Shown here: piece by piece, positions 41,319 through 50,264 of the stretch
How positions within the stretch are numbered: position 1 is the first letter of the stretch
Layout of the letters: each line of letters opens with the position of its first letter
Origin: Nonomuraea thailandensis
GTDB taxonomy: Bacteria > Actinomycetota > Actinomycetes > Streptosporangiales > Streptosporangiaceae
Direction of reading: 5' to 3'
NCBI RefSeq assembly: GCF_024172165.1
Contig: NZ_JAMZEB010000002.1
Location: 3,927,501-3,991,500, forward strand
Length of the DNA stretch: 64,000 nucleotides
The notes under the pieces: model-generated
Told to the model about the DNA's origin: nothing
The model's database searches: none
What the model saw: only the letters and a program-made list of their open reading frames with translations
Position numbers and translations under genes: made by a program

Positions 41319-43766
41319 TCACACCCCGCTGACGGTCTCGGGTTCGACGCGCACCGTGCCCGCTGCGCCGTCGATGGTGATCAGCTGCCCGGTCCTGATC
41401 TCGTTCGTGGCGTCGCGGACGCAGATGACGGCGGGGATGCCGTACTCGCGGGCCACGGTGGGGCCGTGCGCCACCGGGGAGCCGGTCTCGGTCACCAGGC
41501 CGGCGGCGGTCATGAACAGCGGGGTCCACCCGGGGTCGGTGGTGGGTGCGACCAGGATCTCCCCCGGTTCGATGCGCGCGCCGGCCGGGTCGTGGATCAC
41601 CCGTGCCCTGCCGGTCGCCTGCCCGGCGGCTCCGGACATGCCGGTCAGCACGCCGTCCTGGGCCGGCTCGGCGGGGGCGAGCGCCTCCACGTCGGTCCCG
41701 TCGGACAGCAGCGCGCCGGGGACGGTGCGCCGGCGCAGTTCCCGCCCGTATTCCGCACGCCGCAGCGCGGCGAGTTCCCGGTGGTCCGTGTCGTGAGCGG
41801 CGGCTCGCGCCTCCTCCAGCGTCAGGAACATGATGTCGCCGGGGCGCTCCAGCCGGCCGCGGGCGGCCAGGTCCGCGCCGGCCAGGAGGAGCTGCTGCCG
41901 GCACGCCTGGATCGCGGGCAGCCAGGCGAATTTCGCGATCTCCCGCAGGCCGGTGAGCTGCCGCGAGCGGCGCATGAAGAACACCGCCAGCCGGGCGCGG
42001 ACGGGGCGGCTGCGCCGGGCCCGCCGCGACAGCGTCTCGATCATCCGCTCCGCCCTGGCCGCTGCCGCCTTGAACCGCAGGTCGGGCGCCTGCTCGGGAT
42101 CTTCGACGCGCAGGTAGTTGGCGATGGTGGCGAACAGCGGCGCCGGGTCCTCGTCCCAGCGGGGCACGCCGACGTCGATCTCAGCCGCCGCGCGCATGCC
42201 GTACGCGGCCAGGAAGCCGGTCATCCCGATGTCGGGAAGCTCGCCGGCGAAGTACCGGGCGGCGAGGTCCTCCGGCGAGGTGCCGAGGAACAGCTCGCGG
42301 TGCTCGCGTGCCTTCACCGCCAGGTCCCACAGCTTGAGGTCCATCTGCGTGGTCACGTTGTAGGGCATGCCGCCGAGGACGGTGTCGAGTTCCTCGTCCG
42401 TGGCGATGCCCTCGAGCAGCGCGGCCGGGAGCGTCCCGACGATCATGCCGGCCGCCAGCGGCCACAGGATCCCGTGCATGTCGATGCTCATGACCGCCTT
42501 ATGGGAGTCTTCGACGACCCAGCGCAGCCGTTCGGCGGGCGTGGCGGACTCGCCCGGCGGGACGATCATCCGCTTGATCTCCGCGACGCCGCGGTGGGCT
42601 CGGGCCCGCCCGAGAGCCGGATCGGACAGGCTCGACGCCACTCCGGCCAGCCCGGCGGGCACCATCCGCACCATGCCCTTGAGCACGCTGCCGAGGTGCA
42701 AGGGCAGGCCGGGCCGCGGCGCGAACCGCGGATCGTCGAGCATGCGCAGCACGGCGCCCTGCACTCTCGGCCCGTAGATCTCCAAAGAGGTCCCGATGTG
42801 CCCGCGTATGGCCTTGCTGCGCAGGAAGTCCGTCACGTCGAAGTAGAGCCGGCCGCCGATCGGCACCAGCCGGGGCAGCGGGTCACGCCGGTCGACCTTG
42901 GCTCCCGCGGCCTGGAACCACAGGCTCCCGCCGGTCTTGAGCAGCGACACGCCCATCGGGGTGCACGGGCGGAGCATGCCCTGCACGTGGCCGAACTCCA
43001 GGTAGAGCCGCGTGTCTCCGGTGTCGGGCGGCAGCGGGAAGAGCGTGGTGATCGGCCGGGACTGCAGCAGCCACAGGGTGCCTTCGGCGTCGATCGCCCA
43101 CTCGATGTCCTGCGGCGAGCCGAAATGCTTCTGCAGCCGCTGCCCGGCCGCGTGCAGCCGGCCGAGCTGCTCCGCGTTCAGGCACCCGCCGTCATTCGGT
43201 ACGGCCGGGATCCGCTGGTCGAGCACGTAGTGGTCGGGCACGACGGTGCCCTCGACGATGGCGGTGCCCAGGCCGGGGGCGGCGTCGACGACCATCTCGG
43301 TGCGGCAGCCGGTGATCGGGTTGGCGGTGAACAGCACCCCGGCCGTGACCGGGTCGATCATCCGCTGCACCACCACGGCCATGGCCGCCTCCCCGATGCC
43401 CGCGGCGGCGCGGTAGGCGACGGCGCGCTCGGTGAACAGGGAGTTCCAGCAGCGGCGTACCGCGTCGATCAGCTCGCGTGGGCCTTCGACGTTGAGAAAG
43501 GTGTCCTGCTGGCCGGCGAAGCTGGCCTCTGGCAGGTCCTCGGCGGTGGCGCTGGAGCGCACCGCGACCCGCCCGCCGCCGAGCTGCTCGTACGCCTCGA
43601 TCAGTTCTTGTTCGGGCGGACTCCCCGACCGGTAGGACTCGACGGTCAGGCAGAAGCCGTCGGGGACATGCTCCCCCGCCTTGATCATCTCCCCGAGCCC
43701 GGCGGCCTTGCCGCCCACGAGGCCGAGCATGGAAGCATCGATGTCAGGCAGCCGGATCAGTCTCAT
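41319..43766 (-). CDS. PEP synthase-like / rifampin phosphotransferase-like enzyme
   Basis: About 815 residues from ATG 43766 (AGAAGG upstream). N-terminal ATP-grasp domain: GLVGGKAAGLGEMIKAGEHV, RVAVRSSATAEDLPEASFAG, QQDTFLNV and TAGVLFTANPITG. A helical middle domain of about 420 residues follows. The swivelling phosphohistidine domain lies at the C-terminus, with PGEILVAPTTDPGWTPLFMT and SPVAHGPTVAREYGIPAVIC (His767). The order ATP domain, large helical domain, then His domain, without a PEP-binding barrel, is that of rifampin phosphotransferases. These transfer the beta-phosphate of ATP to a small molecule. An actual antibiotic substrate is not established, and I did not find a rifamycin-associated promoter element. 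Confidence 0.8.
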   Translation of the reverse strand: MRLIRLPDIDASMLGLVGGKAAGLGEMIKAGEHVPDGFCLTVESYRSGSPPEQELIEAYEQLGGGRVAVRSSATAEDLPEASFAGQQDTFLNVEGPRELIDAVRRCWNSLFTERAVAYRAAAGIGEAAMAVVVQRMIDPVTAGVLFTANPITGCRTEMVVDAAPGLGTAIVEGTVVPDHYVLDQRIPAVPNDGGCLNAEQLGRLHAAGQRLQKHFGSPQDIEWAIDAEGTLWLLQSRPITTLFPLPPDTGDTRLYLEFGHVQGMLRPCTPMGVSLLKTGGSLWFQAAGAKVDRRDPLPRLVPIGGRLYFDVTDFLRSKAIRGHIGTSLEIYGPRVQGAVLRMLDDPRFAPRPGLPLHLGSVLKGMVRMVPAGLAGVASSLSDPALGRARAHRGVAEIKRMIVPPGESATPAERLRWVVEDSHKAVMSIDMHGILWPLAAGMIVGTLPAALLEGIATDEELDTVLGGMPYNVTTQMDLKLWDLAVKAREHRELFLGTSPEDLAARYFAGELPDIGMTGFLAAYGMRAAAEIDVGVPRWDEDPAPLFATIANYLRVEDPEQAPDLRFKAAAARAERMIETLSRRARRSRPVRARLAVFFMRRSRQLTGLREIAKFAWLPAIQACRQQLLLAGADLAARGRLERPGDIMFLTLEEARAAAHDTDHRELAALRRAEYGRELRRRTVPGALLSDGTDVEALAPAEPAQDGVLTGMSGAAGQATGRARVIHDPAGARIEPGEILVAPTTDPGWTPLFMTAAGLVTETGSPVAHGPTVAREYGIPAVICVRDATNEIRTGQLITIDGAAGTVRVEPETVSGV

Positions 43767-44003
43767 CGCGCCTTCTTCCCCAAAGCCGGCATCATTCACA
43801 AACCATGCCGACCAGGCTTCCCGGCGCTCCATTCCGGACGTTAGCACCGCCGAAGTCCGCACACCAGAGCAGCGCCGCACCACTCACACAGGAAGTCTCT
43901 GAGGGCCTCCAGGAGACCGTACGAGCCGGGCGGCGCGGCCGGAACGTGGCCCGCACACGGCGCACGCCTCAAGCACGACGAGCCGGGGCCGAGGCCGGTC
44001 GTC

Positions 44004-44037
44004 ATGGGCCGCCTCGACCCGCGTGGAGGCGGCCCAT
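44004..44037 (-). terminator. hairpin terminator after the P450 gene
   Basis: ATGGGCCGCCTC (44004-44015) pairs perfectly with GAGGCGGCCCAT (44026-44037), a 12-bp stem with a 10-nt loop, 68 nt beyond the P450 stop. The rest of 43767-44105 shows no gene. Confidence 0.75.
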
Positions 44038-44105
44038 CCAGGAGGTTGAGCTCGCCGGCCCAGCACGGTGGCCCATGCCGGTGTTCATCCGTATCGTCGG
44101 CCTCC

Positions 44106-45332
44106 TCACCAGGTGACCGGGAGTTCATGGAGGCCGTAGATGACGGCGTCGCTCTTGAACGGCAGGTCTTCGGCCGGTGTGGCGAGCCGAAGGGTGGGGA
44201 TGCGGCGGAACAGGGTGTCGAAGACGATCTGCAGTTCCATCCTGGCGAGGTTCTGGCCGAGGCACTGGTGCGGGCCGAAGCCGAAGGCGAGGTGGTGGCG
44301 GGCCCCGCGCTCGACGTCCAGCTCGGCCGGGTCCTTGAACGCCGCCGGGTCCCAGTTGGCCGACAGGGCCGAGACGACGACGCCCTCGCCCGCCTGGATG
44401 CTCGCGCCGCCGACCTCCACGTCCTCGGTGGCGATGCGGGTGGTGACCCCGTCGGCGATGCTGAAGTAGCGCAGCAGTTCCTCCACGGCCATGGGCGTCC
44501 TGTCCGGATCGGCCGTGATCACGGCCAGTTGCTCCGGGCGGGTGAGCAGCCCGACCACGCCGAGCGAGATCATGTTCGCCGTGGTCTCGTGTCCGGCGGT
44601 CAGCAGCAGGAAGGCCAGGCCCACCAGGCCGATGTGGTCGACGGTGCCCTCCTGGCGCTGCCGGATGATCTGGCGGCCGAACAGGTCGTCGCCGGGTTCG
44701 GCCTCCTTGCGGGTGACCAGGTCGTCGAGGTAGGCGCGCAGTTCGGCGAGGGCGCGCCGGCGGTCTTCCGGAGAGTTCCGCTGCACCAGCATGCTGGTGC
44801 GGCTCTGGAAGAAGTCGTGATCGTCATAGGGGACGCCGAGCAGTTCGCAGATGACCAGCGAGGGCACCGGCAGGGACAACGCCTGCACCAGATCGACCGG
44901 CCGGCGCTCGGCGGCGAGCATGCCGTCGATGAAATGGTCGACGATGTCCTGGATGCGCGGGCGCAGGGCGGCCAGGCGCTTGACGGTGAACTCGCTGATC
45001 ACCGGACGGCGGGCCGCGGCGTGTTCCGCGCCGTCCACGTTGATCATCAAGGGTGGCCGGCTGCGGATCTGCCGCAGGGTCGCCACGTCCAGGGTGTAGA
45101 GCGGGAAGCCGTCCTTACGCTTGTCGGAGGAGAAGCGGCCGTCAGCGAGGACGGTCCGGGCCTCCTCGTGTCCCGACACCCACCAGGCCTCGCCGCCGCC
45201 GGCCAGGCGGATCCTGCTGACCGGCGCCTGCTCGCGCAGCCGATCGTACACGGCGGGCGGGGCGAAGGGGCAGCCGCGCTCGACCGGCAGCTGCGGCCCG
45301 GCGGCGGGTTCGAAGGCGACGTTCTCTGTCAT
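44106..45332 (-). CDS. cytochrome P450
   Basis: 408-residue soluble class I P450. I-helix oxygen-binding AGHETTANM, K-helix ExxR in EELLRYFSIADG, and the heme loop FGFGPHQCLGQNLAR with the axial thiolate Cys357. The N-terminal LPVERGCPFAPPAVYDRLRE is typical of bacterial CYP105/107-type enzymes. It hydroxylates a small molecule using electrons from a ferredoxin encoded elsewhere; no ferredoxin gene is adjacent. ATG 45332 is preceded by AGGAGG. 45333-45759 upstream carries no gene I can see. It might serve secondary metabolism or xenobiotic turnover; the substrate is unknown. Confidence 0.95.
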   Translation of the reverse strand: MTENVAFEPAAGPQLPVERGCPFAPPAVYDRLREQAPVSRIRLAGGGEAWWVSGHEEARTVLADGRFSSDKRKDGFPLYTLDVATLRQIRSRPPLMINVDGAEHAAARRPVISEFTVKRLAALRPRIQDIVDHFIDGMLAAERRPVDLVQALSLPVPSLVICELLGVPYDDHDFFQSRTSMLVQRNSPEDRRRALAELRAYLDDLVTRKEAEPGDDLFGRQIIRQRQEGTVDHIGLVGLAFLLLTAGHETTANMISLGVVGLLTRPEQLAVITADPDRTPMAVEELLRYFSIADGVTTRIATEDVEVGGASIQAGEGVVVSALSANWDPAAFKDPAELDVERGARHHLAFGFGPHQCLGQNLARMELQIVFDTLFRRIPTLRLATPAEDLPFKSDAVIYGLHELPVTW

Positions 45333-45759
45333 GGATGACCTCCTGGTCGGTGAAGGTGGCTGAGCTGTCTTCTGGTGGCCGGTGCCCTCGGCCAGGAGCC
45401 GGCGCGAAGAGCAGGTTGCGGTGGGCGATGAACGGTTGGGTGGATCTGTCCGTGCCGCGGCTCATCCGGCCGCCGCCAGTGAGTGGTTCGGCTGTACCGT
45501 GGTCGGCTCGCTGCCCGCGTTCACGTCCGGCTCCCGCCTGTTTCCTCAACGCCTGCTCTGTCCACGAGACGCCGGCCGGCCCCGTTGTGTGACACCCCTG
45601 ATCGTCGGCACACGTCACAGAGTCCGCCGTGATCGACGCCGGGTCGCGCTGGCAGGCCCGGAAGGTCCGCCGGCTCCAGTGGGGTTCTGCGGCAGGTTCC
45701 AGGCTTCTCTTCGTCCAGTCACGGGCATCGGCCTGGCCGGCAGGCCCGGGATGCCATCC

Positions 45760-46686
45760 TCAGCCGGCGTGGTGCCGGTAGCTGCCGGGCGGTAGCCCGT
45801 ACTGGCGCTTGAAGGCGTGGGTGAAGGTGTACTGCGAGCTGTAGCCGACCTGCTGGGCGATCGTGTTGACGGGGGCGTCGCAGGTGCGCAGGAGCCGGGC
45901 CGCTGTGGTCATCCGCCACCATGTCAGGTAGGTGAGAGGTGGCTGGCCGACCAGCTGGGTGAACCGCCGGGCGAAGGCGGCACGGGACAGGCGTGCCTGC
46001 GCGCCCAGCTCCTCGACGGTCCATGACCGGCCGGGGTCTCCGTGGATGGCACGGAGGGCGGCGGCGACGGCGGGGTCGTGCAGGGCCGCGGCCCAGCCGG
46101 TGGCGGAGTGGCCGGAGACGCGCTGTTCTTCGAACCAGGCGCGCAGGACGTAGAGCAGCAGAAGATCCAGCAGGGTGAGCAGGACGGTGTCGGAGCCCGG
46201 GCGGGCGTCGCTCTCCAGCTCCACGCCGAGGAGCTCGACGGCGGCGCGAAGCTCCCTGTGCCGCCCTACCCGCGTCGGCAGGTGGATGATCTCGGGCAGG
46301 TCGTTCAGGAGCGGATGTGGCCCGGATCCGTCCAGGAGGTAGGCGCCGCAGAGCATGACCACCGTCGGTGGCCGATCGGCTGACGTTTCGTCATCGCGGC
46401 CGTCGTGGACTCCGGTGGGCGTTGCGGGCGGCTCGCTGACCGGGGTGGACGGGTCGTCGGCCAGGCCGTGTGCCGATCCACGCGGCAGGAACGCCACGTC
46501 GCCCGGCCCGAGCGCGATCGGCTCGCCCTGCGAGGGGAGCAGCCAGCACGTTCCCTGGAGAACGATGTGGAACCCAGCGGACGGCACCGGCGCGAACCGC
46601 TCGGCGAAGGGAGCGGACTTGGTCACCCGACCCGAGTGGGGCCGGCCGGTACGCGCCGCGCTCACCACGTCAGACAGCACATCCAC
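45760..46686 (-). CDS. AraC family regulator with N-terminal cupin domain
   Basis: About 308 residues from GTG 46686; the frame is open to 46758, but that would extend into the divergent control region. The cupin-like domain (about 1-180) has FHIVLQGTCWLLPSQGEPIA and LGPGDVAFLPRGSAHGLADD. Two helix-turn-helix units follow (about 205-305): WTVEELGAQARLSRAAFARR, LTYLTWWRMTTAARLLRTCD and TIAQQVGYSSQYTFTHAFKR, ending QYGLPPGSYRHH. It is divergent from a saccharopine-dehydrogenase-like gene, with nested inverted repeats in the 140-nt interval, so that gene is its most likely target. Confidence 0.92.
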   Translation of the reverse strand: MDVLSDVVSAARTGRPHSGRVTKSAPFAERFAPVPSAGFHIVLQGTCWLLPSQGEPIALGPGDVAFLPRGSAHGLADDPSTPVSEPPATPTGVHDGRDDETSADRPPTVVMLCGAYLLDGSGPHPLLNDLPEIIHLPTRVGRHRELRAAVELLGVELESDARPGSDTVLLTLLDLLLLYVLRAWFEEQRVSGHSATGWAAALHDPAVAAALRAIHGDPGRSWTVEELGAQARLSRAAFARRFTQLVGQPPLTYLTWWRMTTAARLLRTCDAPVNTIAQQVGYSSQYTFTHAFKRQYGLPPGSYRHHAG

Positions 46687-46726
46687 GCGTCCAGCGTAAC
46701 CAACGACGACCTTGATGGGAGACGAT

Positions 46727-46770
46727 GACGCAAATGCGAGAGTGGTTCGCGCATTCAATCGTCTTGCGTC
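46727..46770. promoter_or_regulatory. nested inverted repeats between AraC and reductase genes
   Basis: GACGCAA (46727-46733) is inverse to TTGCGTC (46764-46770), and AATGCG (46733-46738) is inverse to CGCATT (46750-46755). They lie between the divergent starts at 46686 and 46827 and may be AraC-type binding sites. Confidence 0.5.
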
Positions 46771-46826
46771 GGCGCCTTACTGTGCTGGAGCTGAGCGACT
46801 GCGCAGCTCCATCGTGAGGAGACGAC

Positions 46827-47879
46827 ATGAAGATCGCCGTTTATGGCGCAAGCGGATACCAGGGAAAGCTCGTGCTCACCGAACTGGCACGACGCAACAT
46901 CGAGACGGTCCTGGCCGGACGTAATCCCGCGCGCCTGGAGGAGACCGCCTCGGCGGCCGGCCTCCTCGACGCGGAACGACGCGTGGCCGACACCAGCGAC
47001 CAGGAGGCGCTGGTGCGCGCGTTCCGCGGCTGCGACGGCGTCATCAACTGCGCCGGACCCTTCACCTCCTCAGGTGAGGCCGTGGTCCGCGCCGCGATCG
47101 CCGCCGGCTGTCACTACGTCGACACCTCGGGCGAGCAGCTCTACATCAAGAAGATCTTCGACACCTTCGCCACGGAGGCCGAGAACGCTGGGACCACCGT
47201 CGTACCCGCCGCCAACGACGGCTGCGTCCCGGTGGACCTCATGGCCCACCTCCTGGCCGACCACCTCGGCCCGGTCGAAGAGATCACCACCACCCACGTG
47301 ATCGTCGGGGGCGGCGGCATGTCACGCGGCTCGCTACGCTCGCTGGTCGAGACGATCGACGCCATCAAGGCGGGAGGCCTGACCTATGACGACGGCGACT
47401 GGCACCCCGGCATGCCCGCCCGCCACACCGCGATCAGGCTGCCCGGACAGGCGCAGGCAACCCCGGTGATGGCCTTCCCCGTGCCGGAGGTGGTGACGAT
47501 CCCCCGTCACATCCGCCTCCGGCATGTCGAGGGCCTGACCGAGGCTGCGTTGGGCGACCAGCTGAACATCCCGCTCACACCGGAGATCATCGCGAGCCTG
47601 CCCGAAGGACCCGATGAGGACAGCCGCCGCACCCAGCACTTCACCTACGTGATCGACGCCACCGGCACCGACGGCCGCCGCGCCCGCGGCATCGTCCAGG
47701 GCCCCGACACCTACGGCACCACCGCGGTGATCGCCGTCGAAAGCGCCCGCCGTCTCATCGCCGAGCCCGCCAAGCCGGGAGTACTCGCCCCTGCCCAGGC
47801 CTACCACCCGACCGCCTTCCTCGACTTTCTCATCCCTCATGGGATCCAGTGGATCATCGAGGATGCGTCGGCAATCTGA
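46827..47879 (+). CDS. saccharopine dehydrogenase-like NAD(P)-binding reductase
   Basis: 350 residues from ATG 46827 (GTGAGGAG upstream). N-terminal Rossmann motif VYGASGYQGKLVLTELARRN, then VLAGRNPARLEETASAAG, GVINCAGPFTSSGEAVVRAA and GCHYVDTSGEQLYIKKIFD, the pattern of the saccharopine-dehydrogenase/trans-acting enoyl reductase group. The middle shows NDGCVPVDLMAHLLADHLG, and the C-terminus FTYVIDATGTDGRRARGIVQ and TYGTTAVIAVESARRL. Members reduce or oxidise varied metabolites and rarely make saccharopine. It is divergent from the AraC gene, likely its regulator. Substrate unknown. Confidence 0.85.
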   Translation: MKIAVYGASGYQGKLVLTELARRNIETVLAGRNPARLEETASAAGLLDAERRVADTSDQEALVRAFRGCDGVINCAGPFTSSGEAVVRAAIAAGCHYVDTSGEQLYIKKIFDTFATEAENAGTTVVPAANDGCVPVDLMAHLLADHLGPVEEITTTHVIVGGGGMSRGSLRSLVETIDAIKAGGLTYDDGDWHPGMPARHTAIRLPGQAQATPVMAFPVPEVVTIPRHIRLRHVEGLTEAALGDQLNIPLTPEIIASLPEGPDEDSRRTQHFTYVIDATGTDGRRARGIVQGPDTYGTTAVIAVESARRLIAEPAKPGVLAPAQAYHPTAFLDFLIPHGIQWIIEDASAI

Positions 47880-48089
47880 CCATGAGCCTTTCCGGTAAGG
47901 ATCAGCCGCAGTGTGTGATCGTCCGGACGGCTCGCTGGATTGAGCGAAGGTTCCAGAGCGCCGCGAAGCTCCTGCCGGCGAGCGGGCGGGCCGTTGCGGC
48001 GATGGTTCGGATCGATGAAAGGCCTTCCGCACTGGTGGCATCAGCCATCGGCAGTTCCGGGTGGCCGGAGCAGAGTGGGGCCTGGTCAC

Positions 48090-48242
48090 CAGCGGAGAGC
48101 AGCATGTCAAGACGGTGATGAAGCCGGTGGCGCGCAACCCAGCCTCGTCCAGCGCCTGCCCCAGCCGCTCGGCGGCGAGGTGCCGGTTGGGGCAGCCGGG
48201 AACTACCAGGAGCTCGATGTCCAGGTCTTCCGCATCGGGCAT
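48090..48242 (-). pseudogene. thioredoxin-like small protein, N-terminal remnant
   Basis: From ATG 48242 (minus) the frame reads MPDAEDLDIELLVVPGCPNR, then HLAAERLGQALDEAGLRATG and FITV, matching the start of small actinobacterial thioredoxin/alkylmercury-lyase-associated proteins (IELLxVPxCPN). The usual second half (FxGSPTxxxNGxDPF) is missing. 47880-48089 shows nothing else. Confidence 0.4.
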
Positions 48243-48459
48243 CCCGGTGCCGTACGGCCGAAGGGGCCGCTCTGCCCGGGCCGTGCGCCGAGCAGCGGGG
48301 CGCCGCACCCTTCGTCCGGCGGGGTCCGGGGATCGCTCGTCCGCCCCTTCGCCGAGGAGGACCCTGGCGCTGGAGGCCGTCCATCAGGCCGGGGTTGGCG
48401 CCGCTGCCCGGTCCGGTGATCCGGGCGCGGAGCGACCGCAGCGGGCCGGTGATGCCCGC

Positions 48460-48710
48460 CTCGCCCTGCGGGTCCTGCGCGTGCTGCTGTTCAGCCTCGG
48501 CGAGCGCGCGGTACACCGAGGCGACCGAGGGGTGCTTGCCGGCGTTCTTGCCGGCCTTATGGTGAGCTTCTTGGCGATCTGCGGGACGGGGACGCCCTTG
48601 TGCTTCAGGGCGAGAGCGAAGGTGAGGGCGTCGTCGTCGATGACCTTCGGCCGGCCGCCGTGGTTGCCCCTGGCTGCGGCCGCGTGCTGGCCCTCCAGGG
48701 TCTTTTCGCG
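48460..48710 (-). pseudogene. serine recombinase (resolvase) C-terminal remnant
   Basis: EKTLEGQHAAAARGNHGGRP followed by KVIDDDALTFALALKHKGVP and VPQIAKKLTI is the hinge and helix-turn-helix of a resolvase/invertase. A one-base frameshift then moves the end (HPSVASVYRALAEAEQQHA) to another frame. The catalytic N-terminal domain is absent. Confidence 0.65.
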
Positions 48711-48947
48711 GATGTGGTTGCGGTCGAGTCGAGCTGGGCGGCGACGGCGCTGGCGCTCAGGCCATGACCGCTTGGCTGGCCCGGCGTGTGCGTGAGCCGA
48801 CAGAAGGGTTCCGGAAACGCCGGGGAAACGCCGGCGGGTGTTGGGTCTCTCCTGCCGGGCCTCGATCTTGCCGCAACCGTCGCGGCGGCGGACCGCAACC
48901 GTATGGCCCGGCTGATACTCGTGCCGTGCAGTCCGAAGGAGAGACAC

Positions 48948-50195
48948 GTGGCTTCCCCTCGATCGTCAGCGCATCCGCAGCCCTCGCGGCGTTTCGCCCT
49001 GGGCCTGCTGGGCGCCGCCTCGCTGGCGGCCGGTGGCGCGCTCACCGTGCCGGGCGCCGCCCAGGCCGCTGCCGGCGCTGCCGGCCCGGGGCGCGTACCC
49101 GCAGGTCTGCGCCCCGGCGGGACCTACGACCAGTACGTCAAGCAGCTCGCCGGGCAAGGCAAGTTCTCCGGCACGGTGCTGATCGCCCATCGCGGCAAGA
49201 CCGTGCTGACCCGCTCCTACGGCTGGGCCGACAAGGAAGGAGGAGTCCGTAACGAGGCCGACACCATCTACTGTCTCGCCTCGGGCTCCAAGCCGTTCAC
49301 CGCGCTGGCGATCATCCAGCTCGCGCAGGCGGGCAAGCTCAGGTTCACCGACACCGTGGGCACGCTCCTGAAGGGGTACCCGCAGGAGACGGCCGGCCAC
49401 GTCACCATCCACCACCTGCTCACCCACTCCTCCGGCCTGCAGAATCTCGTGGGTGTCGAGGAGGGGCAGCTCCACAACAGCGTGGAGGAGGCGACGGCCT
49501 TCTGGAACGAGCAGCGCAGGAAGCCCAAACCCCAGTTCACGCCGGGCAGCCAGTACTCCTACAGCAGCCTCGGCATGCAGATCCTCGGGGAGATCGTCAC
49601 GACGGTGTCGGGACAGCCCTTCCACGAGTACGTCAAGGAGCACATCTTCGACCCGGCGGGCATGACCGACTCGGCCTACTACACCCGCAACGACTGGACC
49701 ACCAACAAGCAGATCGCGCACCCGTTCCTCTACCAGGAGGACGGCTCGCGCATCGACGGCATCCGGCACCTGGACGCGGTCTCCCAGTGGCCCGGTTCCC
49801 CACCGAACGCCAACGGCGGACGCGCCTTCATCGGCAACGGCGGCGGACACGGCTTCAGCACGGCTCCCGATCTCGTCAAGTTCGCGCTGGCCTTGGACGG
49901 CGAGAAGCTGGCCAAGCGTCCCTACATCGATCTGTTCATCACCCCCAAATTTCCCACCCAGCCGGCCGGCAGCACTTCGCCCGCCGGCCTGCACGGGTTC
50001 ATGGGGTACGGGATCATCGCGGGCATCAGCCGCGACGAGCGGACCCTCGGGCACGGCGGCGGCATCGCCGGCGGCAACACCAACTGGACCATCTACCGCG
50101 ACCGCGACCTGATGGGCATCTTCCTGAGCAACTACGAACTGGACACCCAGGCGATCATCGACCAGGAGAGAAAGGCGGTCTTCGGCACCGCCTGA
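48948..50195 (+). CDS. Tat-exported beta-lactamase-family serine hydrolase
   Basis: 415 residues from GTG 48948 (AAGGAGAG at 48936-48943). The twin-arginine signal PSRRFALGLLGAASLAAGGA with an AQA cleavage site indicates Tat export. The class C beta-lactamase/DD-peptidase fold is shown by SGSK (Ser112-Lys115 of the SxxK motif), ITIHHLLTHSSGLQN-type helix (here VTIHHLLTHSSGLQNLVG), YSYSSLGMQILGEI (Tyr motif) and LGHGGGIAGGN (HxG third motif). Members hydrolyse esters, D-amino-acid peptides or related substrates; beta-lactam resistance is not implied. It stands alone, followed by a chimeric transporter ORF on the same strand. Confidence 0.88.
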   Translation: MASPRSSAHPQPSRRFALGLLGAASLAAGGALTVPGAAQAAAGAAGPGRVPAGLRPGGTYDQYVKQLAGQGKFSGTVLIAHRGKTVLTRSYGWADKEGGVRNEADTIYCLASGSKPFTALAIIQLAQAGKLRFTDTVGTLLKGYPQETAGHVTIHHLLTHSSGLQNLVGVEEGQLHNSVEEATAFWNEQRRKPKPQFTPGSQYSYSSLGMQILGEIVTTVSGQPFHEYVKEHIFDPAGMTDSAYYTRNDWTTNKQIAHPFLYQEDGSRIDGIRHLDAVSQWPGSPPNANGGRAFIGNGGGHGFSTAPDLVKFALALDGEKLAKRPYIDLFITPKFPTQPAGSTSPAGLHGFMGYGIIAGISRDERTLGHGGGIAGGNTNWTIYRDRDLMGIFLSNYELDTQAIIDQERKAVFGTA

Positions 50196-50264
50196 CCAGG
50201 GCGACACCGGCGCGGTCTCACCGTTGACCCGCCGCCTTCCACCGGTTGTCGTGGCAGCGGGCCG

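Noticed and set aside
41466..43844. 792-codon plus-strand ORF opposite the PEP-synthase-like gene
   Set aside because: Shadow frame; the minus strand holds the ATP-grasp and phosphohistidine motifs.
43767..44003. Rifamycin-associated element upstream of the phosphotransferase-like gene
   Set aside because: I looked for an inverted-repeat element in the leader and found none that I could support.
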